This document shows positions 24,600 to 34,191 of a stretch of 64,000 bases of DNA, in pieces. The notes beneath the pieces were generated by a model that worked only from the letters and a program-made list of their open reading frames with translations, was not told the origin of the DNA and made no database searches. Made by a program: the position numbers and the translations under genes. Numbering within the stretch: the first letter of the stretch is position 1; each line of letters begins with the position of its first letter. The stretch spans positions 1 to 64,000 of the forward strand of contig NZ_JAGTXB010000004.1 in NCBI RefSeq assembly GCF_018224885.1. Reading direction: 5' to 3'. The stretch is from Chitinophaga hostae. Its GTDB lineage: Bacteria > Bacteroidota > Bacteroidia > Chitinophagales > Chitinophagaceae.

Positions 24600-26510
24600 A
24601 TGAGATTTTTTAAAAGAACATTGTTGGTAGTGTTGCCGGTCATCTTATTAATATCCTGTAAAAAATACTTAGATATTACACCGGACAATGTGGCTACGCT
24701 GAACAGTTCATTTTCCAATGCAAATGAAACACAGGCTTATCTTTTTGGCTGTTATTCCAATCTGCAGAATTTGTCGGATGTGCGGCGTAATGCTGGGTTT
24801 ACCAGTTCCGGCGAGATTATTTTTCCGATAGACCTGCTGGATAAAAAAACATTAGGAGGAGAAGGTGGTGATAACGGCTTTAATGTGATGCGTGGTATGC
24901 AGAACAGCCCCAATCCTTTGTTAAATTATTGGGATGGTTACAACATGGGTTTGAACCTGTGGCAATCGATCCGTATGTGTAATACTTTCCTCGATAATGT
25001 GCATCAGCCACTGGACCTCACCGAATTTCAACGCAAGAGATGGGTGGCGGAAGCCAAGTTTCTGAAAGCTTATTATCATTACTGGCTGCTCAGGATGTAT
25101 GGTCCTATTCCCATTGCGGATGTAGCGTTGCCTATTAATGCGCCTTCGGCAGAAGCGAGACTGAATCAGCAATCTGTAGATTCCTGTTTTGGTTATGTAG
25201 TTGGATTGTTGGACCAGGCTATTCCCGATTTGCCGGATGTAATACAAAATGCAGGTGCGGAAGCGGGCCGTATTACTTCCGTGATTGCCAAAGCCGTGAA
25301 GGCAGAAGCGCTGGCTACCCAGGCGAGCCCGTTGTTTAACGGCAATCCTGATTATGGGGCGATCAAAGGAAAGGAGGGAAAGAATTTATTCCCTGTAGCC
25401 TATGATGCCGGTAAATGGCAACGTGCTGCCGAGGCCAGTAAAGCTGCCATCGATGCCGCTGTTGCCGCAGGAGGTGCATTGTACCAGTTCAGGGCCAGCG
25501 GGGGAATCGTACATATGTCGGACGAAACCAAACAGCTGGTAACATTGCAGGGCGCGCTCACCGATCCCTGGAATACGGAGCAGGTATGGACCCTCAACCC
25601 ACAGTTTGGATGGCAATATATGGCTTCGCCGAGAGTGACTGCAGATGCGGCTTCCAATGGCTTTGCCGTGTACTCCAATTTTTCTGTGCCTATGGCGGAG
25701 TCAGAATTATTCTATACCAAAAATGGCGTACCGATCAACGAAGACAGAACCTGGGATTATGCTAACCGCTACAAGGTCCAGACAGGCGATGATGCCCATA
25801 AATACTATATCCGTAAAGGTTATACTACTGCCCGCGGTAATTTTTACCGGGAGTCCAGGTATTATGCAGATGTGGCTTTTGACGGCGCCATCTGGTTCGG
25901 ATCTGCCAATACCGATGATAACAACGCCAACTATGTGAACGCGGTGAACGGTTTTGCAGCGTATACCCCTACCCGTTATAACGTTACCGGCTATTGGCCC
26001 AAAAAGCTGGTACCCTGGCAAACGGCATTCGGACAAACTTCCGTACAAACAAATTACTCCTGGCCATTTATGCGCTTACCTGCTTTATGGCTGTTATATG
26101 CAGAGTGTTTGAACGAAGCCAACGGTCCTGGTGCAGAAGTATATACTTATATCGATAAGGTGCGGGAAAGGGCCGGTTTACCCGGAGTGGTGCAGGCATG
26201 GTCCAACTTCTCCCGTAATCCCTCTAAATACGGCTCTAAAGAAGGACTACGCGCCATCATTCACCAGGAGAGGAGAATAGAACTGGCATTTGAAGGACAG
26301 GCAGGCTGGGACCTGAGGAGATGGAAGGAATTGCAGGCCGTGCTGAATGGCCCGTTCCAGGGATGGAATGCGCGGCAGCGTACCACGCAGGGATTTTATC
26401 AGCTGACCAATGTTTACCAGCCGGTATTCGGGTTGAGGGATTACCTGTTCCCGATACAGGATTACGATTTGCTGACTAACCCAAACCTGGTGCAAACACC
26501 TTACTGGTGA
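24600..26510 (+). CDS. SusD/RagB family surface glycan-binding lipoprotein (mannoside locus)
   Basis: 636 residues with a lipobox at LLISC (Cys20). The helical TPR-like SusD fold is shown by RWVAEAKFLKAYYHYWLLRMYGPIPI, LLYAECLNEANG and the C-terminal RIELAFEGQAGWDLRRWK block with a final LFPIQ segment (first block quoted in part). It caps the SusC barrel and binds the glycan. It is somewhat longer than typical members (about 500-550), with insertions in the middle region. Confidence 0.95.
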   Translation: MRFFKRTLLVVLPVILLISCKKYLDITPDNVATLNSSFSNANETQAYLFGCYSNLQNLSDVRRNAGFTSSGEIIFPIDLLDKKTLGGEGGDNGFNVMRGMQNSPNPLLNYWDGYNMGLNLWQSIRMCNTFLDNVHQPLDLTEFQRKRWVAEAKFLKAYYHYWLLRMYGPIPIADVALPINAPSAEARLNQQSVDSCFGYVVGLLDQAIPDLPDVIQNAGAEAGRITSVIAKAVKAEALATQASPLFNGNPDYGAIKGKEGKNLFPVAYDAGKWQRAAEASKAAIDAAVAAGGALYQFRASGGIVHMSDETKQLVTLQGALTDPWNTEQVWTLNPQFGWQYMASPRVTADAASNGFAVYSNFSVPMAESELFYTKNGVPINEDRTWDYANRYKVQTGDDAHKYYIRKGYTTARGNFYRESRYYADVAFDGAIWFGSANTDDNNANYVNAVNGFAAYTPTRYNVTGYWPKKLVPWQTAFGQTSVQTNYSWPFMRLPALWLLYAECLNEANGPGAEVYTYIDKVRERAGLPGVVQAWSNFSRNPSKYGSKEGLRAIIHQERRIELAFEGQAGWDLRRWKELQAVLNGPFQGWNARQRTTQGFYQLTNVYQPVFGLRDYLFPIQDYDLLTNPNLVQTPYW

Positions 26511-26559
26511 TCATAACAGCGAAGGACAAAATCATTTCAAACCAGTTTTAATTTTTTGT

Positions 26560-27813
26560 ATGGATGCTATATATAGAATAATCCGCGTGCTGATACCGGT
26601 CGTTACATTGCTGATGATCCAGTGGGGCTGTAAAAAAAGCGATGGATACAATGATGTAATTTCCAGTGATAAGGCAAAGCCACAGCCGGTTTCAAATATT
26701 AAAGTGATCAATAAAAACGGCGGCGCCTATATTACCTATACCTTGCCCGATTCCAAAAATGTACTGTATGTACAGGCGGAATATATGATCAACGACACCA
26801 GGAGCCGGCAAACAAAAGCCTCTTTTTATTCCGATACCATTGCGGTAGGCGGTTTTGCAAAAAGCCAGGATTATACGGTAACATTATACACCGTTACCCG
26901 CGCAGATGTAAAATCCGACCCGGTAAAAGTAACCGTACACCCGGGTACGCCTACCTACCTGCAAGCCTTGCCTACTGTGGTGCTGCGGCCGGATTTTGGC
27001 GGACTGAATATCAGTGTTACCAATATCCCGAAAGATAACATCGGCGTGATCACCATCACCGAAGATGCCACCACCCATAAAATGGAAATCAAAAACCAGA
27101 ACTACACCAACCAGGAAAATATTTCCTATAGTATCAGGGGCTATGATACCATTCCGAGAAAGTTTGGCGTATACCTGGCCGATGAATTCGGCAACATCTC
27201 AGATACGGTGTATGCCACCATTAAACCTATCTATGAAACGATAATGGATAAGTCGAAATTCGGCGTTTATAAACTCAACTCTGATGACGGATCAAGTTTT
27301 GGCTGGGAGCTGAAATATATGTGGGATGGTAACCTGGGCAGACCCGGTTATCACTCTACCTATCCTACCACCGCCCCATTACCTAAATGGGTGACTTTTG
27401 ATATGGGACAGGCTGCGAAACTAAGCCGCTTTACCATGTGGGGCAGGGGACTGGATGATGGCATTTATCTGTGGGGATATGGTAACCCCGAAACATGGGT
27501 GATGTGGGGCCGGGAAGATCAGCCCGTAGACGAGATATTACCTGACACCACCAATTTGCCTGCAGTAGGGCAAGCCACTCCGGGCGGCTGGATTAACATG
27601 GGTGTTTATCATTTGCCCGCACAACCATCCGGGCTGGTGCCTCCCGCGTATAACAATGCGGACCTGGCTTTCTGGAATGCAGGTTTTGGATTTAACTTTT
27701 CCCTGAACGTGCCGAAGGTGCGGTACATCCGGTTTGAATGTATTACCAATGCAGCGCACAGTAACGAATTTTTTCACGTGATGGAGCTCAGTATATGGGG
27801 CGATAACAGGTAA
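26560..27813 (+). CDS. Surface lipoprotein with DUF4959, DUF5126 and DUF5000 domains
   Basis: 417 residues, lipid-modified at Cys24 (IQWGC). The order fits the domain trio often found after SusD: a fibronectin-like DUF4959 (KPQPVSNIKVINKNGGAYI), DUF5126 in the middle (GLNISVTNIPKDNIGVI) and a discoidin-like DUF5000 (MWDGNLGRPGYHS, WVTFDMGQAAKLSRFTMWG, YIRFECITNA). Such proteins are thought to bind glycans at the cell surface. It lies 49 bases after susD in the same operon. Confidence 0.82.
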   Translation: MDAIYRIIRVLIPVVTLLMIQWGCKKSDGYNDVISSDKAKPQPVSNIKVINKNGGAYITYTLPDSKNVLYVQAEYMINDTRSRQTKASFYSDTIAVGGFAKSQDYTVTLYTVTRADVKSDPVKVTVHPGTPTYLQALPTVVLRPDFGGLNISVTNIPKDNIGVITITEDATTHKMEIKNQNYTNQENISYSIRGYDTIPRKFGVYLADEFGNISDTVYATIKPIYETIMDKSKFGVYKLNSDDGSSFGWELKYMWDGNLGRPGYHSTYPTTAPLPKWVTFDMGQAAKLSRFTMWGRGLDDGIYLWGYGNPETWVMWGREDQPVDEILPDTTNLPAVGQATPGGWINMGVYHLPAQPSGLVPPAYNNADLAFWNAGFGFNFSLNVPKVRYIRFECITNAAHSNEFFHVMELSIWGDNR

Positions 27814-27863
27814 CACCACTTTACCGGTATTGTTAAAAGTTATTTTATTAAAAATATTATGAG

Positions 27864-29093
27864 ATGAGAAAGTATCATATACCCGCAAAATTTTTCCTGC
27901 CGCTTTGCGGTTTGCTGATCCTGGTGGCGTGTTCCAGGAAAGCTACTGACTTCAGGGATTTTCTTGGAAATACGGAAGTGCAGTATCCCGGTACGGTATC
28001 CGGTATTACCGTTTATCCCGGTAACGGCCGTTTGGCTATTGGCTGGAAACCCAGTCCGGACCCCAGTATCAGCAAGTATGTGCTGTACTGGAACAACCGG
28101 CAGGATTCTGTGGTGATCAACGCCACTTCACATAAACCAACGGATACGGTGCGTTGCCTGATTCCCGGTTTAAGCGAGTACGCCTATACGTTTTTCCTGT
28201 ATTCGTATGATGCCGCAGGCAACAGGTCCATTGTAACAGAAATAGATAATGCACATGCCTATGGGAATATTTATCGGAGTACGCTTCATAACCGTTTGCC
28301 AGACGCAGGTACACCCTATAAAATACTGGATGATGGATCGGTAAGATTGTATTTCAGTTTACCTGATACCATCAACATTGCTACTAACATCAAATATACC
28401 AATGCTGCCGGCATAGCCGCAGTAGCAAGTATTACAGGCGTGCAGGACTCGGTTACCTTACCCAGCTACAAAGCAGGACAGCCGGTGGTTTATCAGTCGT
28501 CCTACATTCCATCGCGTGGGGCACTGGATACTTTTTACACCAACAACTACGATACCTTCCCCGACATTTTCAAGCTGGTAGCCTGTGATAAAAGTTTATT
28601 CCAGGAGCATGACCTGCCCAACGATATGGGTATTTATCAATCCGATACCCGTGTGAGTAAGCTGTGGGATGGCAGTGTGGGACCGCAGGGCTATCCTGAC
28701 ATTTTCCACAGCGACGACCGAGGCTCCGACGCGCCGCTGCCACGTACGCTCACATTTGACATGGGTAAAATATATAACCTCGGTCAGATCGAAGAAACCG
28801 GCAGGAACTGTTGCAATAACCCCGCAGAGTTTGAAGTATGGGGTATAGCAGATATCAGCAATGCCGCCACTTCGCTGCCAGGCACAGATCCCGGATGGGC
28901 AGCAGAAATGAGCAGTAAGGGATGGACGCTGCTAACCACAGCTATCAGGGGAGATGATGGTAATGCGCCGATGAAGTTTAACCTGATTCCGCAGGCGCCA
29001 CCAGCGCGTTACATCCGCATCCGGGTATTACGCACGGTGAATAATTCGAATTCTGTTAACATGAGCGAGATCACGATGTACAGCAAAGAGTAG
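27864..29093 (+). CDS. Surface lipoprotein with DUF4998 and discoidin-like domains
   Basis: 409 residues, lipid-modified at Cys23 (LLILVAC). DUF4998 is recognised by FRDFLGNTEVQYPGTVSGI and GNGRLAIGWKPSPDPSISKY; a second Ig-like part and a C-terminal galactose-binding-like domain follow (KLWDGSVGPQGYPD, TLTFDMGKIYNLGQIEE, RYIRIRVLR). It is related in plan to the preceding protein, so the operon ends with two tandem surface binding proteins. It is the last gene of the mannoside operon. Confidence 0.82.
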   Translation: MRKYHIPAKFFLPLCGLLILVACSRKATDFRDFLGNTEVQYPGTVSGITVYPGNGRLAIGWKPSPDPSISKYVLYWNNRQDSVVINATSHKPTDTVRCLIPGLSEYAYTFFLYSYDAAGNRSIVTEIDNAHAYGNIYRSTLHNRLPDAGTPYKILDDGSVRLYFSLPDTINIATNIKYTNAAGIAAVASITGVQDSVTLPSYKAGQPVVYQSSYIPSRGALDTFYTNNYDTFPDIFKLVACDKSLFQEHDLPNDMGIYQSDTRVSKLWDGSVGPQGYPDIFHSDDRGSDAPLPRTLTFDMGKIYNLGQIEETGRNCCNNPAEFEVWGIADISNAATSLPGTDPGWAAEMSSKGWTLLTTAIRGDDGNAPMKFNLIPQAPPARYIRIRVLRTVNNSNSVNMSEITMYSKE

Positions 29094-29155
29094 CTGTTAG
29101 CTATTAGCTTTTAGTAGATGCAGCGAGCCAGCTGTTAGCTTTTAGTAAATGCGGC
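29094..29155 (+). repeat. Tandem copies of the AGCTTTTAGC/ATGCAGCG repeat
   Basis: Two direct copies of AGCTGTTAGC[TATTAGC]TTTTAGTA followed by GATGCAGCG or AATGCGGCG lie directly after the lipoprotein stop codon. The words match the arms of the hairpins at 15399 and 17551, but here no inverted partner exists, so this looks like a half-element or a duplicated arm. Confidence 0.55.
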
Positions 29156-29206
29156 GGAGATGGGTGGGTGCCTTTTTGAGGTATTACATTCATCTTCGTT
29201 GCATTT

Positions 29207-29611
29207 TTATTTGGTGTGTAGTGGGTGGTGTGTGGTGTGCGCTGTGTGGTTTTTTTGCGGGTAGTTCTTCGGATGAAAGTAGTAATAAAATAAGCTTCCT
29301 GCGAAATAGGCGGCTATATCCCAGGCATCGCGGGTATAAACGGGAGATAGTTGCGGTGCTATCCATTCAAATACCACAGAGAGGTAGCAGGCGATAAACA
29401 GGAGATAACTGAGCGGGTAGCTGTATTGCTGATTTTTGACGATGAAAGTGCGTGTAATCGTGAGCGTTATATGCGCTATGACCGGCGCCGCAATAAAATC
29501 GGTGAGGTGGCCGTTGAGCAGCGGCAGCGGTTGGTGTAGCCGCCGGCAGAGGTGTACCAATATCCATAACCCGGCGTATGTTATGAACATAGGATCTGCT
29601 AATCGTTTCAT
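29207..29611 (-). CDS. Integral membrane protein, unknown function
   Basis: 134 residues with about four hydrophobic helices. The opening (MFITYAGLWILVHLCRRLHQPLPLLN, quoted in part) is typical of a small Bacteroidota membrane family that databases often label magnesium/citrate transporter-like; the label is not supported by any motif I can see. The His-rich tail (HTAHTTHHPLH) is unusual and could bind metal. Its start overlaps the stop of the upstream gene by four bases (ATGA), so the two are translationally coupled. Confidence 0.65.
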   Translation of the reverse strand: MKRLADPMFITYAGLWILVHLCRRLHQPLPLLNGHLTDFIAAPVIAHITLTITRTFIVKNQQYSYPLSYLLFIACYLSVVFEWIAPQLSPVYTRDAWDIAAYFAGSLFYYYFHPKNYPQKNHTAHTTHHPLHTK

Positions 29612-29802
29612 AATACAAACATGATGGCGCCACCCAGGAGCAGGGTTACCAATGCTACCATCACGGAGAACAGGATAAAACCGCTGTTTTTTAGCAACTT
29701 AACCGGTACGGTATCAGTTGGTTTAACCGGGAAAATACTGTTTCTGAGCCGTTGCATGATCGGCAACGATTCCTGCTCGGTATCGTATGTGTCGTTATTC
29801 AT
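29608..29802 (-). CDS. Small single-pass membrane protein
   Basis: 64 residues, hydrophilic N-terminus and one membrane helix at about 43-63. It is the first gene of a two-gene operon with the protein at 29207, coupled by a 4-base overlap. It is divergent from the tetR gene, with operator palindromes between them, so it is probably repressed by that regulator. No family recognised. Confidence 0.6.
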   Translation of the reverse strand: MNNDTYDTEQESLPIMQRLRNSIFPVKPTDTVPVKLLKNSGFILFSVMVALVTLLLGGAIMFVL

Positions 29803-29811
29803 ACCTTTTTA

Positions 29812-29884
29812 TTTAGAGCAAATGTACTAATTAATTTAGAACATTTGTTCTAAAGAGGAATTTTTTTAGGACAATTGTTCTAAA
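29812..29884. promoter_or_regulatory. Three TetR-type operator palindromes with divergent promoters
   Basis: TTTAGAACA-N2-TGTTCTAAA at 29835-29854 is a perfect 20-bp palindrome. A second copy at 29865-29884 differs at one base, and a degenerate third copy lies at 29812-29831. Two -7 elements overlap them: TACATTTG on the minus strand (29826-29819), toward the membrane operon, and TAAATTTG on the plus strand (29881-29888), toward tetR. Binding at these sites would block both promoters, the standard autoregulated TetR arrangement. Confidence 0.8.
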
Positions 29885-29892
29885 TTTGAATA

Positions 29893-30483
29893 ATGGATAC
29901 GAAGACAATGATTCTGAAAACGGCATTGGAGCTGTATAATAGTCAGGGTGTAAATGCTGTTACGAGCAGGCATATTGCGGCCAAAATGGGCATCAGCGCC
30001 GGGAATCTCCATTATCATTTCAGGAAAACGGACGAAATTATCAGGAAGCTGTATGAACAATTGGCGGCAGAGTTCGATCTTATTATGGCCGGGCTGGAAT
30101 CAATAGAGGAAATGAGTATGGAGATATTCCGGGAAGGGTCGGTGCAGTCGTTCGAACTGATCTATAAGTATCGTTTTATCTTTTTACATTTTGTAGAAAT
30201 CAGCCTGCGTATCCCTTCCATCAGGAAGGACTATTACGCGTTAACCCAACGAAGAACCACCCAGTTTCTTGCCGTATTCGAACAGCTGAAGGCTAAGGGC
30301 ATTTTCCGGAACGATTTGCCGGAAAATGCCTGGGAAACATTGGTACAACAGATCTTCATTGTTGCGGACTTCTGGTTGTCGAATAACGAGTTAACTATCC
30401 GGTTAAAAGGAGGGAATGCAGTAAAGCATTACAGCCGGGTTTTTTCGGGGATATTTTATCCCTACCTGGCAGTAGTACCATGA
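29893..30483 (+). CDS. TetR/AcrR family transcriptional regulator
   Basis: 196 residues. The N-terminal helix-turn-helix is clear: ILKTALELYNSQGVNAVTSR then HIAAKMGISAGNLHYHFRKT, with the G-x-L-Y-x-H-F pattern. The helical C-terminal part should bind an unknown ligand. Five bases separate the plus-strand -7 element from the ATG, so the transcript may be almost leaderless, or translation may start at the ATG at 29908. It probably represses itself and the divergent membrane operon through the palindromes at 29812-29884. Confidence 0.88.
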   Translation: MDTKTMILKTALELYNSQGVNAVTSRHIAAKMGISAGNLHYHFRKTDEIIRKLYEQLAAEFDLIMAGLESIEEMSMEIFREGSVQSFELIYKYRFIFLHFVEISLRIPSIRKDYYALTQRRTTQFLAVFEQLKAKGIFRNDLPENAWETLVQQIFIVADFWLSNNELTIRLKGGNAVKHYSRVFSGIFYPYLAVVP

Positions 30484-30545
30484 GCAGATGTTCATTAATT
30501 CCGTAATTTAGCAGCTCCTTTTATCACTGACGAAAACCTGATTTT

Positions 30546-31337
30546 ATGGTAAGAATAGCTGTGGCCTCTCCTCCATTTCCAACATCTATCCGGGAGGGTT
30601 TATCCTGGATGGAAAAATTGATAAAAGATGCAGTGAAAGAACAGGCGGTAATTATTTGTTTCCCTGAATCCTATATTCCCGGTTATCCCGGAATGGGCGC
30701 CGGACCGGAAGAACGTACCCCGGAGAAATTACAATCGGCACTGGACGAAGCCTGTAAACTGGCCGCTGATCATTCCATTGCTATTGTGCTGCCTATGGAC
30801 TGGCCTCATGAAGAAGGATTACTGAATGTAGCCTATGTGATATCCCGTACGGGAGAGGTATTGGGATACCAGACCAAAAATCAGCTCGATCCAACGGAGG
30901 ATAATATCTGGAAGGCAGGAACACAGCGCAGCATTTTTGAGGTAGATGGGTTGAAGTTCGGCATTACCATTTGTCACGAAGGATTCCGTTACCCGGAATC
31001 GGTGAGGTGGTCGGCCCGTGAGGGTGCAAAAATTGTTTTTCATCCGCATTTTGGCGGAAGTAATACGAGCGGCGTATTGCCGGTAGAATGGGGCAGTAAG
31101 GATAACCCCTATTATGAAAAAGCGATGATGCTGCGGGCCATGGAAAACACGATCTACTTTGCGGCCTCCAACTACGCTTCCCTTTACCCCGATTCGGCCA
31201 GTGCAGTTATTGCCCCCGATGGCACCTGTCTCGTACATGGCGCGTACGGCGTTCCGGGAGTAACTGTGGCCGCTATTGATCCGGCGCTGGCTACAGGCTT
31301 GCTGGCAAAGCGATTTAAACCGGAGCTCTACCGCTAA
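30546..31337 (+). CDS. Carbon-nitrogen hydrolase (nitrilase superfamily)
   Basis: 263 residues with the full Glu-Lys-Cys triad: Glu41 in CFPESYIPG, Lys111 in GYQTKNQ and Cys143 in FGITICHEG. Length and fold match cytoplasmic amidases and nitrilases that cleave C-N bonds in amides or carbamoyl compounds. The substrate is not apparent. It follows tetR by 62 bases in the same direction, so it may be in that regulator's transcript. Confidence 0.88.
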   Translation: MVRIAVASPPFPTSIREGLSWMEKLIKDAVKEQAVIICFPESYIPGYPGMGAGPEERTPEKLQSALDEACKLAADHSIAIVLPMDWPHEEGLLNVAYVISRTGEVLGYQTKNQLDPTEDNIWKAGTQRSIFEVDGLKFGITICHEGFRYPESVRWSAREGAKIVFHPHFGGSNTSGVLPVEWGSKDNPYYEKAMMLRAMENTIYFAASNYASLYPDSASAVIAPDGTCLVHGAYGVPGVTVAAIDPALATGLLAKRFKPELYR

Positions 31338-31370
31338 CCCCGCTTTTTTGTTAACTAAACACGAATACAT

Positions 31371-32096
31371 ATGAGTTTCTTCAAGAAAATTTTCGGAAAA
31401 AATCAAGAACCGGATCAGCAGGAAAAACCCATATCTCCAACGGGCGCCCAAACGGTTCAGGGACTGCTGGAACAGTATGGAGGTATCAGTCTGGATAAAC
31501 AACGTAACCTTCATGACGTGATTGGTGATAACTCATGGAATATAGATATGGATGCGGGGGAAATCAGTTTTGGCCCTGATCTTGTTTTTCCTGTACAGGT
31601 GCTGGGCACTTTTTCCCATTCTTCTGAAACATGGCTCTGGGGCTGGGATAACGAGAGATCCAATATTCCCCCTGGTTTATTACAGCAGGCGCTCCAACTG
31701 AAAAAGTATGGTGAAGACAATGACATCGATCTGTTAAAGAACAGCGATTTCGACGCGGAGATCAACGACCTGCATCTTATCGGAATGATTGCTTCGGGGA
31801 TGTTTGGCGCCAGCGCTTATTACCTCGCTGATTACGGACAGGGTATTATGGTGGCCACTGTAAAAAGTGAGGTGATCGATCGTGTTGACAGTATTGATCA
31901 TGTAAGGGTTTCAACTGTTTTCCCGGAATTTATTTCTCTTTTTGAGATGAACCACAAAAATGCTTTTGGTCATTACGCCGCCTTAAAAGGATATGCTGTT
32001 AATGAAGATGGGCAACAGTTGATTGCCACAAAAGAAGGCAGCCGTATTATTGCGGCGTTTGACGATTTGTCGAGGTTGACCAGGTTAAATGGCTAA
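31371..32096 (+). CDS. DUF6882 family protein
   Basis: 241 residues, cytoplasmic, no signal. After a charged N-terminus, the body from about residue 35 fits DUF6882: WNIDMDAGEISFG, FPVQVLGTFSHSSETWLWGW and a helical AYYLADYGQGIM region. The family has no known activity. It starts 33 bases after the nitrilase gene and is probably cotranscribed with it. Confidence 0.7.
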   Translation: MSFFKKIFGKNQEPDQQEKPISPTGAQTVQGLLEQYGGISLDKQRNLHDVIGDNSWNIDMDAGEISFGPDLVFPVQVLGTFSHSSETWLWGWDNERSNIPPGLLQQALQLKKYGEDNDIDLLKNSDFDAEINDLHLIGMIASGMFGASAYYLADYGQGIMVATVKSEVIDRVDSIDHVRVSTVFPEFISLFEMNHKNAFGHYAALKGYAVNEDGQQLIATKEGSRIIAAFDDLSRLTRLNG

Positions 32097-32161
32097 TCTG
32101 TTTGCAGGTATCCTGTATTTGGATGAATAGTTGGTATATTTAGTAACCTAAACAATCCTGT

Positions 32162-34177
32162 ATGTTACCCGGAAACGCGCGTTTTATTGCAACTATGGCA
32201 CTTTCTCTCCTGTTGCCGGGATATGTTTTTTCACAAAAGAACGATACGGTTACTTATACCATTATGTTATCCGGTACTAAGAAGGGTGCGTTAAAAATTG
32301 TGCAAAAGGCGCCGGGAGCGTATGAAAGTTGGTATCAGTATAACGACAGGGGGCGTGGTGACAGTTTGCACACTACCTGGCAACAGGATGAAGAAGGATT
32401 TCCCGCTTATATACACACAGAAGGAAAAGACTATTTTAAGAAATGGGTAACGGAAGATTTTTCCATTGCCTATGGAAAAGCGCAGTGGAAAAATAATGCG
32501 GAGCGCGATACGATTCCCGTGAGGAGGAAGGCGTTTTATGTGAGTCTGCAGGGAAGCGCAGGTAATATTATTAAAGCGCTCAAAGCGCACCACGACCAGA
32601 TTAAACTTTTACCATTTGGTGATGCTTCGTTAAAAATTTTGAACCAGCATACTGTGGGGAGTGGTGCAACCGCCAGGAAGCTATGGTTATGCAGTGTTTC
32701 AGGGTTTTATTTTGCACCGGAGTATTTTTGGACGGATGAACAGGATGAGCTTTTTGCAAAAACGAGTGACTGGTTTTCGCAGATAATGGCAGGGTATGAA
32801 TCGTACCTGCCGGAGCTGGCGGCGATCCAAAAGAAAGCTGAACGCACACGCAGTTATCAATTTGCAAAAGAGCTGCCGGAAAAAGTAAAGGGTAATATCC
32901 TGATCAGGAATGTCACCTTGTTCGATGCGGAGAAGGCAAAGTTATTGCCGCATTCGGATGTGCTGATCAGAGATGGAAAAATAAGCAGGGTATCTGTTGG
33001 AAAATCTATTGCTGTAACTGCGGCAAGGGTGATTGACGGTACCGGTCACACATTGTTGCCCGGGCTATGGGATATGCATGTACATTTTAGTGAAGGCGCA
33101 GACGGCATACTGCATCTGGCGGCCGGCGTTACGCATGTGCGTGATATGGGAAATGACAGTTCATTATTAACGACTATCCGGGCAATTAATAATCATGCGC
33201 TGATAGGCCCGCGCGTGGAAATTATCAGTGGGTTGATTGATGGGGCCGGTCCCTTTGGTGCACCAACGGGAGCGCTGATCAATAACGTGGAAGAAGGAAA
33301 AACGGCCGTGAGAAAATATGCTGCAAAAGGTTATCAGCAAATTAAATTATACAGTTCACTTAAGCCGGAGTGGGTAAAGCCGTTGGTGAGCGAAGCAAAG
33401 AAATATCATCTGCGGGTATGTGGTCATATCCCGGCTTTTATGACAGCCGCTGAGGCAATTGAAGCGGGGTATGATGAGATAACGCACATGAATATGTTGT
33501 TATTGAATTTTTTTGGAGATACTATTGACACCCGTACACCGCAGCGCTTTATTATTCCAGCGGAGCGGGCAGCGAAACTGGATCTTAACAGCCCTGAGGT
33601 GAAGCAATTTATTGCGTTGATGCAGGCGCATCATACAGTTGCAGATCCTACGCTGGTGGCATTGGAACCTTTGCTTACTGCCCGTGATGGTGTACTGGAA
33701 GAGAAGAACAAATTTATTGTTACCCATTTCCCTGCACAGCTGCAGCGCGATATGCGTGCGGGCGGCAGCGGATTACCCGTTCCCCCGGGTATGGATGCTA
33801 CTTATCGTGCATCATTTGATGCTTTTTTGAACTTAACAAAGCTATTGTATGACAGCGGTATCCGTATAGTAGCCGGAACAGATGGTACGCCTGGTTTTGA
33901 TATGCACCGGGAACTGGAGTTATATGTAAAAGCCGGTATTCCTGCGGAGAAAGTATTGCAACTGGCAACTTTTGGTACTGCTGTATACACGGGGAAGAGC
34001 AAAATGCTGGGCAGTATCAGTGCTGGTAAAATTGCCGATATGATCATGGTAGCCGGCGATCCTGTGAAAAATATCAGTGATATAAGACATACGCGGCTGG
34101 TGATTAAAGATGGAGTCATTTATGATCCTTCAAAATTATACAAGGCTGTTGCCATTGAACCATTTTATGAAAACTAA
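32162..34177 (+). CDS. Secreted metal-dependent amidohydrolase with an N-terminal extension
   Basis: 671 residues with a signal peptide (about 1-24). Residues about 25-235 form a beta-rich domain I do not recognise. From about 240 an imidazolonepropionase-type amidohydrolase follows: ILIRNVTLFDAEKAKLLPHS, metal-binding HVH in LWDMHVHFSEG (about 305-307), Lys in QQIKLYSS, His in VCGHIP and ITHMN, Asp in VAGTDGTPGFD, and a terminal beta-sandwich with GKIADMIMVAGDP. Enzymes of this kind act on cyclic amides or dipeptides. The extension is absent from most relatives. Confidence 0.85.
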   Translation: MLPGNARFIATMALSLLLPGYVFSQKNDTVTYTIMLSGTKKGALKIVQKAPGAYESWYQYNDRGRGDSLHTTWQQDEEGFPAYIHTEGKDYFKKWVTEDFSIAYGKAQWKNNAERDTIPVRRKAFYVSLQGSAGNIIKALKAHHDQIKLLPFGDASLKILNQHTVGSGATARKLWLCSVSGFYFAPEYFWTDEQDELFAKTSDWFSQIMAGYESYLPELAAIQKKAERTRSYQFAKELPEKVKGNILIRNVTLFDAEKAKLLPHSDVLIRDGKISRVSVGKSIAVTAARVIDGTGHTLLPGLWDMHVHFSEGADGILHLAAGVTHVRDMGNDSSLLTTIRAINNHALIGPRVEIISGLIDGAGPFGAPTGALINNVEEGKTAVRKYAAKGYQQIKLYSSLKPEWVKPLVSEAKKYHLRVCGHIPAFMTAAEAIEAGYDEITHMNMLLLNFFGDTIDTRTPQRFIIPAERAAKLDLNSPEVKQFIALMQAHHTVADPTLVALEPLLTARDGVLEEKNKFIVTHFPAQLQRDMRAGGSGLPVPPGMDATYRASFDAFLNLTKLLYDSGIRIVAGTDGTPGFDMHRELELYVKAGIPAEKVLQLATFGTAVYTGKSKMLGSISAGKIADMIMVAGDPVKNISDIRHTRLVIKDGVIYDPSKLYKAVAIEPFYEN

Positions 34178-34191
34178 TTGAATTTGTTTTT

